From positions 1 to 64,000 of the forward strand of contig CAYSLU010000010.1 of assembly GCA_964431965.1 (NCBI GenBank): 64,000 nucleotides of DNA, written 5' to 3'. The notes beneath the pieces are model-generated. The model made no database searches. It saw only the letters and a program-made list of their open reading frames with translations, and was not told the origin of the DNA. A program made the position numbers and the translations under genes. Source of the DNA: CAYSLU01 sp964431965. GTDB taxonomy: Bacteria; Verrucomicrobiota; Kiritimatiellia; CAIKKV01; CAYSLU01. Shown here piece by piece: positions 34,932 to 42,152 of this stretch. Position 1 is the first letter of the stretch, and every line of letters begins with the position of its first letter.

Positions 34932-35653
34932 CGACGATGAACGAACCGGAAACCCAAGCGGTACGCCAGCGCTATGCGCGGCGCCAGGCAGCCGTCGAGC
35001 CGAACCGGTATAGCCCGCTGCGACCCGATGTGTGGCACGGCGCCCACGAGCGCCAGGGGGCCATGCTGAGACTGTTCGCCAAGCTGGGCCTGGAGAGCTT
35101 TGAGGACACGAAGCTGACAGAAGTCGGCTGCGGCGCAGGCGGCAACCTGCTGGAGTTCCTGCGGCTGGGCGTTCAGCCGCAGAACCTCATCGGAATCGAG
35201 CTCCTGGAAGACCGGGTCGCGCGGGCGGACCGGGTTCTCCCGCGCGGCATCGTCCGCCTCGGTGACGCGGCCAGCGCGGATATCCCCCCGGGCTCCCAGG
35301 ACATCGTCCTCCAGTCGACGGTCTTCTCATCCCTGCTGGACGACGCCTTTCAAGAGAGGCTGGCGGCGGCGATGTGGAGCTGGGTTCGCTCGGGAGCGGG
35401 CACGGCACGCCCGGGCGGAGGGGTTCTCTGGTATGACTTCGTCTACAACAATCCCCGAAACCCCGATGTCCGGGGGGTGACGGTGAAGCGCATCCGCGAG
35501 CTGTTCCCCGAGGGCCGAGTGACGGTGAAGCGGGTGACGCTGGCACCGCCGATCGCGCGGCGGGCCTGCCGTGTGCATCCGTGTCTGTACTCGCTCTTCA
35601 ACGCCGTCCCCCTGCTCCGGACCCACGTTCTGTGCTGGATACAGAAGGACTGA
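34928..35653 (+). CDS. class I SAM-dependent methyltransferase
   Basis: A 241-residue protein with motif I LTEVGCGAGGNLLEFL and acidic IGIELLEDRV, then DIVLQSTVFSSLLD and LWYDFVYNNPRNPDVRGV. The YNNP stretch is like that in N- or O-methyltransferases of polysaccharide loci. The substrate is unknown. Coupled to the upstream glycosyltransferase. Confidence 0.82.
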   Translation: MTTMNEPETQAVRQRYARRQAAVEPNRYSPLRPDVWHGAHERQGAMLRLFAKLGLESFEDTKLTEVGCGAGGNLLEFLRLGVQPQNLIGIELLEDRVARADRVLPRGIVRLGDAASADIPPGSQDIVLQSTVFSSLLDDAFQERLAAAMWSWVRSGAGTARPGGGVLWYDFVYNNPRNPDVRGVTVKRIRELFPEGRVTVKRVTLAPPIARRACRVHPCLYSLFNAVPLLRTHVLCWIQKD

Positions 35654-35697
35654 CACCACGACCGGCGGGCACCACCCGCCCATGCAGGCACCCGCTC

Positions 35698-36318
35698 ATG
35701 CTCAAACGATCCCTCGACATCACGGCCGCCGCCGCCGGGCTGGCGCTGCTCTCGCCCCTCCTGCTCGCGGTGGCGGCGGCGGTGCGGCGCTCCTCGCCCG
35801 GCCCGATTCTGTTCCGCCAGGAGCGCGTCGGCCGAAACGGCCGAACGTTCGTCCTGCTGAAGTTTCGCACGATGCGGGTCGCGGAGGGCACGGAGAAGGG
35901 CAGCTTCGACGCCGGCGGCTCCGTGCGGATAACCCCGCTCGGGCGCATCCTGCGCCGGACCAAACTCGACGAACTGCCGCAGCTCTGGAACGTGCTCACC
36001 GGAGACCTCTCGCTGGTCGGGCCGCGGCCGGAAGTGCGCCGGTGGGTCGAGGCATACCCGGACCGCTGGGCGAGCGTGCTGACCGTTCGGCCGGGCATCA
36101 CGGATCCGGCATCGATTCTCTATCGCAACGAAGAGGCGATCCTCGCCCGATGCTCCGATCCCGAGGCGGAGTACCGCGACCGGGTGCTCCCGCACAAGCT
36201 CTCGCTCTACGAGGAGTATGTGAAGACGCGGAGCTTCTCGGGCGATCTGATCATCCTGTTCCGGACGCTCTGGGTTCTGGCTCGCGGATCCGCCCGATCG
36301 GATGGAGGACACACATGA
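35698..36318 (+). CDS. small phosphoglycosyltransferase (bacterial sugar transferase, PglC/WcaJ C-terminal type)
   Basis: A 206-residue monotopic enzyme. One N-terminal re-entrant hydrophobic helix (AAAAGLALLSPLLLAVAAAV), then FRQERVGRNG, LLKFRTM, and the catalytic KLDELPQLWNVLTGDLSLVGPRPE (Asp-Glu dyad). It would move a phosphosugar from UDP to undecaprenyl phosphate and so begin each repeat unit. It is short like PglC, without the extra membrane domain of WcaJ. The start at 35698 gives this standard length. It overlaps the aminotransferase gene by ATGA. Confidence 0.9.
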   Translation: MLKRSLDITAAAAGLALLSPLLLAVAAAVRRSSPGPILFRQERVGRNGRTFVLLKFRTMRVAEGTEKGSFDAGGSVRITPLGRILRRTKLDELPQLWNVLTGDLSLVGPRPEVRRWVEAYPDRWASVLTVRPGITDPASILYRNEEAILARCSDPEAEYRDRVLPHKLSLYEEYVKTRSFSGDLIILFRTLWVLARGSARSDGGHT

Positions 36319-37571
36319 CAACGGCAATCGAACATGCCCCCGGCGCGCCGCGCGCGATCCCCTTCTCCCGCGTCGACTGCTCCGGGAACGAACTGGCCTA
36401 CGTCAAGGAGGTCATCGAGTCAGGCTGGCTGACGACGGCCGGGAAGTGCATGGAACTCGAGCGGCGATTCGGCGAGCGGGTCGGCGGGAAGTTTGCCTGC
36501 GCCGTGAACTCCGCGACCGCCGCGCTGCACCTCGCGTGCGAAGCCGCGGGGATCGGGCCGGGTGACTCGGTCTTCGTTCCCACGATGACGTTCACGGCCT
36601 CGGCGGAGGTCATCCGATACCTGGGAGCCGACCCGGTGTTTCTGGACGTCGAGTACGGGACCTGCCTGATCACGCCCGAGATTCTGGAGGCGGCCATTCG
36701 CCGGCATCCCGGCGCAAAGGCGCTGATGCTCGTGCACTTCGGGGGCCAGGCGGCCGACATGATCGGGACGCCGGCAGAGAAGCCGGGCGGCCCCGCCCCA
36801 CGCATCGGCGCGGCCGCCCTCCGCCCGCCGACGCCCGGCATCCTGGATATCTGCCGCCAGCACGGGCTGAAGGTGATCGAGGACGCCGCTCACGCGTTTC
36901 CCACCCGGTGTGGGGATCGCATGATCGGATCCTTCGGCGATGCGACCTGCTTCAGCTTCTACGCCAACAAGACCATCACGACCGGCGAAGGGGGAATGCT
37001 GGTCACGGATGACGAGGCGATTTACAAGCGGGCGAAGATCATGCGGCTGCACGGCATCAACCGCGACATCTGGGACCGCTTCACGGCCCGCACGGCGAAC
37101 TGGGAGTACGACGTCGTCGCCCCCGGGTTCAAGTACAACCTTCCCGATGTGGCGGCGGCCATCGGCCTGGCCCAGCTCGAACGAGCGGATGAATTCCACC
37201 GGGAGAGAGGCCGGTGCGCCGACTTCTACTACCACGGGCTGTCGGGCCTCGATGGCCTGGACCTGCCCGTCTGTCACGGCCCGCGCGAGCACCACTCCTG
37301 GCACCTGTTCTGCGTCGTGTTGAATGAGCGGGCCCCCATTGAGCGGAATCGCTTCATCGAGAGACTGAATGAGGCGGGGATCGGCACCTCGGTGCACTAC
37401 AAGCCGCTCCACCGCATGACCTACTACCGCGAGCGCTACCAGCTCCGGCCCGAGGACTACCCGAACGCCGAGCGGCACTGGCAGGGCGTCGTCACGCTCC
37501 CGGTCTACCCTTCGCTCAGCGCCGACGATCTGGGTTACATCTGCGAGCGCATCCGGCACGCGCTCCGATAG
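36315..37571 (+). CDS. DegT/DnrJ/EryC1-type sugar aminotransferase
   Basis: A 418-residue PLP enzyme: VIESGWLTTAGKCMELE, CAVNSATAALHLACEAAGI, VFVPTMTFTASAEVIRYLGADPVFLD, the VIEDAAHAF pair and PLP-lysine Lys219 in SFYANKTITTGEGG. An extra proline/alanine-rich insert of about 25 residues precedes ILDICRQHGLKVIEDAA. It would put an amino group on a 4-keto-6-deoxy sugar, most likely the product of the dehydratase encoded 64 bases downstream. Together with the phosphoglycosyltransferase upstream this matches PglC-PglE-PglF order. Confidence 0.9.
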   Translation: MTTAIEHAPGAPRAIPFSRVDCSGNELAYVKEVIESGWLTTAGKCMELERRFGERVGGKFACAVNSATAALHLACEAAGIGPGDSVFVPTMTFTASAEVIRYLGADPVFLDVEYGTCLITPEILEAAIRRHPGAKALMLVHFGGQAADMIGTPAEKPGGPAPRIGAAALRPPTPGILDICRQHGLKVIEDAAHAFPTRCGDRMIGSFGDATCFSFYANKTITTGEGGMLVTDDEAIYKRAKIMRLHGINRDIWDRFTARTANWEYDVVAPGFKYNLPDVAAAIGLAQLERADEFHRERGRCADFYYHGLSGLDGLDLPVCHGPREHHSWHLFCVVLNERAPIERNRFIERLNEAGIGTSVHYKPLHRMTYYRERYQLRPEDYPNAERHWQGVVTLPVYPSLSADDLGYICERIRHALR

Positions 37572-37635
37572 CGGCATCTGGCGATGGAACGGCGGAAGCA
37601 ACAGGCGGCGGCAGCCGAGAGTCGGAGGTCTATCC

Positions 37636-40440
37636 ATGTTCGTTCAATTCAAGAATCGTAACCTGTACGTCATCGCGGCCCTGGATGGGCTCGCATTCGC
37701 GGCATCGCTCTGGCTCGCCTACGCCACCCGGTTCAGCTTCGCGATGAGCGAACGGGACTGGCACGAGTTCCTCGGCATCCTGCCGTGGGTGGCGGCGGTG
37801 AAGGTGGCCACGTTCCTCCTGCTCGGCGCATACCGGGGCCTGTGGCGCTACACCAGCCTGGACGATGCCTGGCGCCTGCTGCGGGCCAGCACGCTCGCCA
37901 CGCTGGTCATCATTGCCGGCCTGACCTTCGTGAACCGGTTCCACGGCTATCCCCGCTCGGTGTTCCTGGCGGACAGCATCTTCACGTGCTTTCTATGCGG
38001 CGGAATCCGCCTGGCGATCCGCCTGCACTTCCGGTCCCGGCGGCACGCCGCTCACACCGGGGACGTCGACGCCCGGCGCCGGGACACGCGGCTGCTGATC
38101 GTCGGCGCAGGCGGCGCGGCCGAGAAGATCGTCCGGGAGGTCCAGGACGACCCGACCTCGCGGTACGACATCGCGTGCTGCATCGACGACGACCGGGCGA
38201 CCTGGGGCGGCGCCATGCGCGGAGTGCCCATCCAGGGACCCATCGACCGCCTGCCCGAGCTCGCATCCCACTACCGGGCCGGCGAGGTGCTGATCGCGAT
38301 CCCCAGCCTTCCGGCCGAGCGCGTCCTCCGCATCGTGGAGCTGTGCAAGCAGAGCGGCCTGCCCTGTCGCTCCCTGCCGGCCCTGAGCTCCATCATTGAC
38401 GGGCGGGTGTCGGTGCGGAACGTCCGGGACGTGGACGTGGAGGATCTGCTGGGGCGCGAGCCGGTGAGAGGAGACGACACGGCCGTCCGCGCGACGCTCG
38501 AGGGAGCGTGCATCATGGTGACGGGCGCCGGCGGCTCGATCGGCTCGGAGATCGCGCGCCAAGTGGCCAGCCACAACCCGCGGCGGTTGGTCCTGTTTGA
38601 AATCGGCGAGTCCCCGCTGTTCGAAATCCATCGGGAGCTGCACGACCTGCACCCCAACCTGGACATCGTCCCCATCATCGGCGACATCCGGCACGAGGAG
38701 GTGGTGAATCGCGCGTTCGATACCCACCGGCCGCAGCTCGTCTATCACGCCGCGGCCTACAAGCATGTGCCGCTCATGGAAGCGCATCCCGACGAGGCCG
38801 TGCTGAACAACGTGCGCGGCACCCGGCACCTGGCGGAGGCCGCGCGCCGCTGCGGCGCCCGGCGCTTCGTGATGATCTCGTCGGACAAGGCGGTCCGCCC
38901 CAGCAACATCATGGGCGCCACCAAGCGGCTGTGCGAGCTCATCGTGGACGCGATGAACGGGGGGGGGACGGAGTTCGTCGCTGTGCGCTTTGGAAATGTC
39001 CTGGGCAGCAACGGCAGCGTCATCCCGATCTTCCAGAAGCAGATTGCCGCCCGCGGGCCGATCACGGTCACCCACCCCGAGATGACCCGCTTCTTCATGA
39101 CCATCCCGGAGGCCGTCCTCCTGGTGCTTCGCTGCAGCGCGATGAGCGAGAAGCGCGGGCTGTACGTGCTCGAGATGGGAACGCCCGTCCGGATCATGGA
39201 CCTGGCCCGCAACATGATCCGGCTTTCCGGCCTGCGCGAGGGGTTGGACATCTCCATTGCGATCTCCGGCCTGCGCCCCGGAGAGAAGATGCACGAGGAG
39301 CTGATCGCCTATGGCGAGGGACTCCAGAAGACCGGTGTGGACAAGGTCAACATCCTCAAGCATACGGCCCTGCCCATCGCGCCCACGGTCTTTCTGGCCA
39401 TCGTTCGCCGGCTGGAGCAGGTGGCGCTGTCGCGAGATACCGATGAAACCCGGCGCCTGCTCATGCAGATCATCACGCTCGACCAGGAAGTGCACGAGCA
39501 CGCCGGACACGGCGCCTCGGACGCGGTTCTGCACGACATCCAGCAGCGCTGGGCGGACGAGCCCATCCGTCTGGATGGCGCGGGGGACCCGCAGCGCCAG
39601 GGCAAGCGCCTGCTGCTGGTGGACGACGAGCGATTCATGCGGAATACCCTCGGGCCGGCGCTCGGGCGCCTGGGGTACCAGGTGGACCTCGCGGAAACGA
39701 AGTGCGACGCCTTGGCGCGACTAGCCGCCCCTGGCGCCCGGTACGATGTCATCCTGTGCGATCTCTACCTGCCGGACGGAACCGGCATGGAGATCCTCGC
39801 CGAGCACCGGAAGCAGGGGCAGCGGATGCCGTTCATCCTCATGACGGCCTATGACAGCCCCCGCCTGGACGACATCCTGGGCCAGGGCAACGCCCCGCCC
39901 CTGCTCTTCAAGCCGTTCCGCATTCAGGACCTGATGACCATCGTCGAGTCGGAGGCGGGCCAGGAATGGGACCCGCACGCGTCCCTCCGGCAGGACGAAT
40001 CCCGGCCCAACACCCCGGCGCAGCCCGCAGCGGTCCATCCGGGCGTCACCCGGGTTCTCATTGTCGATGACTCCGCCTTGATCCGGGACCGGTTGACGGC
40101 GCTGCTCCGCGAGATCCCCGGGGTCGAGATCGTCGGCCACGCGGCGACGATGGCGCAGGCCATCAGCTCTCTGAGGCTGCTGAAGCCCGATGCCATGACC
40201 CTGGACCTCCGGCTCCCGGACGGCAACGGCCTGAGCGTCCTCCGCCTGATCCAGCGCGAGGGACTCCCCACCTCCGTCATCGTCCTTACCAGCTACCCCT
40301 ACCCCCAGTACGACAAGCGCGCCCGCGCCGCTGGAGCGTACGCGTTTCTCAACAAGGCCAGCGACTTCGAGCGACTCACGGACCAGATGCACGCACTCAT
40401 GTCGGGAGAGCGGCCGCCCGCGCTTCAGACAGCGCCCTAG
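37636..40440 (+). CDS. membrane nucleotide-sugar 4,6-dehydratase fused to two receiver domains
   Basis: A 934-residue protein with a strong ribosome site (GGAGG, 7 bases before ATG). Four membrane helices (about 10-110) and a CoA-binding-like Rossmann part (to about 280) precede the catalytic domain: TGAGGSIGSE (from 296), then SSDKAVRPSNIMGATK, with Met426 and Lys430 in place of the usual Tyr-x3-Lys. This is the FlaA1/PglF/WbpM pattern of UDP-HexNAc C4,6-dehydratases. Dehydratases of this family normally end near residue 620. Here a linker leads into receiver 1 (about 657-772: Asp663/664, phosphoacceptor Asp709, Lys759) and receiver 2 (about 805-920: Asp811/812, Asp857, Lys907). All active-site residues of both receivers are present. 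Receiver 2 is about three quarters identical to the free receiver at 41757. The open frame is continuous, so this is a true fusion unless an assembly error joined two genes. Confidence 0.9.
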   Translation: MFVQFKNRNLYVIAALDGLAFAASLWLAYATRFSFAMSERDWHEFLGILPWVAAVKVATFLLLGAYRGLWRYTSLDDAWRLLRASTLATLVIIAGLTFVNRFHGYPRSVFLADSIFTCFLCGGIRLAIRLHFRSRRHAAHTGDVDARRRDTRLLIVGAGGAAEKIVREVQDDPTSRYDIACCIDDDRATWGGAMRGVPIQGPIDRLPELASHYRAGEVLIAIPSLPAERVLRIVELCKQSGLPCRSLPALSSIIDGRVSVRNVRDVDVEDLLGREPVRGDDTAVRATLEGACIMVTGAGGSIGSEIARQVASHNPRRLVLFEIGESPLFEIHRELHDLHPNLDIVPIIGDIRHEEVVNRAFDTHRPQLVYHAAAYKHVPLMEAHPDEAVLNNVRGTRHLAEAARRCGARRFVMISSDKAVRPSNIMGATKRLCELIVDAMNGGGTEFVAVRFGNVLGSNGSVIPIFQKQIAARGPITVTHPEMTRFFMTIPEAVLLVLRCSAMSEKRGLYVLEMGTPVRIMDLARNMIRLSGLREGLDISIAISGLRPGEKMHEELIAYGEGLQKTGVDKVNILKHTALPIAPTVFLAIVRRLEQVALSRDTDETRRLLMQIITLDQEVHEHAGHGASDAVLHDIQQRWADEPIRLDGAGDPQRQGKRLLLVDDERFMRNTLGPALGRLGYQVDLAETKCDALARLAAPGARYDVILCDLYLPDGTGMEILAEHRKQGQRMPFILMTAYDSPRLDDILGQGNAPPLLFKPFRIQDLMTIVESEAGQEWDPHASLRQDESRPNTPAQPAAVHPGVTRVLIVDDSALIRDRLTALLREIPGVEIVGHAATMAQAISSLRLLKPDAMTLDLRLPDGNGLSVLRLIQREGLPTSVIVLTSYPYPQYDKRARAAGAYAFLNKASDFERLTDQMHALMSGERPPALQTAP

Positions 40441-40493
40441 ACGGCCCGGTCGCCGAAGCAGAAACAACTCGCACCCAGGCAGAAGGCAACACC

Positions 40494-41651
40494 ATGGCAA
40501 CAGTCCTCATCGTTGACGACGAGAAGAGCATCCGGACCACTCTCGGCCTGTTCCTCCGGAGCGCCGGCCACCAGACAATCGAGGCGGCCGATGCCGAGGA
40601 GGCGATCCGGGTCATCGAAGCAGTCCCCCTGGATGTGGCACTGCTCGATATCCTGCTTGGAAGCGGCCACGGGCTCGACGTGGCGCGCAGCATCCACGAG
40701 CGCCAGCCGGACGTGCGCACCATCCTGATAACGGCCGAGCCGACCTTCGCCACCGCGAGCCACGCCATCCGACTGCGGGCGTTCGACTACCTCGTGAAGC
40801 CGCTCAGCCGGGAGCAGATCCTCGACGTCGTCGGCCGCGCGGCGACGGCAAAGGCGAACGAGCAGGAGTACGCGCTGCTGCTGCAGGAGCGCGAGCGGTA
40901 CCGGGAGGACCTGCAGCGGCATGTCAAGGAGCGGACGGCCAAGCTGAACCAGACCGCCGCGGAGCTCCACGCGCTGGCGGCGCGCCTGCAGGTCGTCCGC
41001 GAGGACGAGCGCACCGCCCTGGCCCGCGAGCTGCACGACGACTTCGGGCAGAACCTGACCGCGCTGCAGATCGACCTGGATTGGCTCGGGCGCCACATGC
41101 GGGCCGCCACCCCCATCGATATGGCGCGCGTCCAGGACCGGATTGCGGCGATGGCGCCGATCGTCGAGAGACTGACTGAGATGACACAGGCCGTCTGTGC
41201 CTCGCTTCGGCCGGGCATGCTCGACGATCTGGGCCTGCTGGCGGCCATCGAGTGGCAGGTCGAGGACTGCCAGAAGCGCACAGGCCTGACGTGCGAGGTA
41301 TCGCTTCCGGCTGATGACATTGCCCTGGATCGAGGCCGCGCGCTCGCCCTGTTCCGGATCCTGCAGGAAGCCATGACCAACGTGGTCCGCCACGCCCAGG
41401 CCACGTGGATAAGGGTCTCGCTGCAGTCCGCCGACCACGAGATCATCCTGGAGGTACGCGACAACGGCCGGGGGTTTGCACCCGAGCTGTTCCCGGGCTC
41501 GAAGGCGCTCGGGCTGCTCAGCATGCGCGAGCGCGCCGCCAGCTTCCAAGGCACGGTCGACATCCTCAGCGCACCCGCCCAGGGAACCACGGTTCGGGTG
41601 CGAATGCCCCAGGCCTCCGGGCCGAGCACCGGCAGCCCCCCCCTCGTGTAG
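40494..41651 (+). CDS. hybrid sensor: receiver plus HisKA_3 histidine kinase
   Basis: A 385-residue soluble protein. N-terminal receiver (TVLIVDDEKSIRTTL, phosphoacceptor in VALLDILLGSG, Lys in YLVKPLS), coiled-coil linker (about 120-160), HisKA_3 helix ARELHDDFGQNLTALQ and an HATPase with VRDNGRGFAPE and GTTVRVRMP. From the HisKA_3 helix onward it is roughly 60-65% identical by eye to the kinase at 969-2248. A receiver in front of the kinase suggests that another kinase controls its activity. The stop codon TAG lies within the left arm of the dyad element copy B. Confidence 0.92.
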   Translation: MATVLIVDDEKSIRTTLGLFLRSAGHQTIEAADAEEAIRVIEAVPLDVALLDILLGSGHGLDVARSIHERQPDVRTILITAEPTFATASHAIRLRAFDYLVKPLSREQILDVVGRAATAKANEQEYALLLQERERYREDLQRHVKERTAKLNQTAAELHALAARLQVVREDERTALARELHDDFGQNLTALQIDLDWLGRHMRAATPIDMARVQDRIAAMAPIVERLTEMTQAVCASLRPGMLDDLGLLAAIEWQVEDCQKRTGLTCEVSLPADDIALDRGRALALFRILQEAMTNVVRHAQATWIRVSLQSADHEIILEVRDNGRGFAPELFPGSKALGLLSMRERAASFQGTVDILSAPAQGTTVRVRMPQASGPSTGSPPLV

Positions 41652-41744
41652 TGCGGACAGCTACATCCGTATCACACACGCCGACTCTGGCGCATCACCG
41701 GCATCGCGCGTACCGTTGACTGCGGTGAGACGCGTGTACCGCAG
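41646..41744 (+). promoter_or_regulatory. conserved dyad element, copy B (TGTAG-N9-CTACA plus TTGAC and CCGCAG)
   Basis: GTGTAG at 41646-41651, nine bases, CTACA at 41661-41665, ATCAC at 41671, ACGCC at 41678; then TTGAC at 41716-41720 and GTGT-A-CCGCAG at 41734-41744. The element lies in the 105-base space before the receiver gene at 41757. It aligns with copy A at 2986-3086 (27 of 37 core bases). TTGACT could be a -35 box, but no good -10 follows at the usual distance, which would suit activation by a bound regulator. No third copy was found by eye in the window. Confidence 0.6.
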
Positions 41745-41756
41745 CCTTGGAAACCC

Positions 41757-42152
41757 GTGAGAATCCTAATCATCGACGATGCAGAGGCGATCCGCACGCG
41801 CCTGGTCGCCCTGCTGAACGAGATCCCCGGCGTTCAAATCGTCGGGCAAGCCGCGACCGTGGCCCAAGCGGTTTGCGCGCTGCGTCAACTCAAGCCCGAT
41901 GCCGTCACGCTCGACCTCCGGCTTCCGGATGGCAACGGCTTGGACGTGCTGAGACTGATCCACCGGGAGCAGCTCCCCACGGCCGTCATCGTCCTCACGA
42001 ACTACCCCCACCCCCAGTACGAGAAGCGCGCCAGCGCCGCAGGCGCATACGCGTTTCTCAATAAGGCCCGGGACTTCTCCAGGCTCCCGGACCTCCTGCA
42101 GGCGCTGATCGCACGAGGGGTTCCGACCACCCCCGAGAGGGGGCTGGAATGA
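41757..42152 (+). CDS. single-domain response regulator (receiver only)
   Basis: A 131-residue receiver starting at GTG: RILIIDDAEAIRTRL, phosphoacceptor in VTLDLRLPDGNGL, Lys in YAFLNKARDF. There is no output domain. By eye about 74% of residues match receiver 2 of the dehydratase fusion (40045-40400), so the two are recent copies and may be phosphorylated by the same kinase. The free form could compete for, or shuttle, phosphate. Its end overlaps the next kinase by ATGA. Confidence 0.92.
   Translation: MRILIIDDAEAIRTRLVALLNEIPGVQIVGQAATVAQAVCALRQLKPDAVTLDLRLPDGNGLDVLRLIHREQLPTAVIVLTNYPHPQYEKRASAAGAYAFLNKARDFSRLPDLLQALIARGVPTTPERGLE

Noticed and set aside
37993..39534. 513-codon minus-strand frame over the dehydratase
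   Set aside because: Shadow of the dehydratase domain; composition is rich in His, Asp and Gln with no family pattern.
41686..41701. GG-N10-GC spacing in copy B resembling a sigma-54 promoter
   Set aside because: The pattern is not kept in copy A, the flanking bases match the -24/-12 consensus poorly, and such spacing is frequent in GC-rich DNA.
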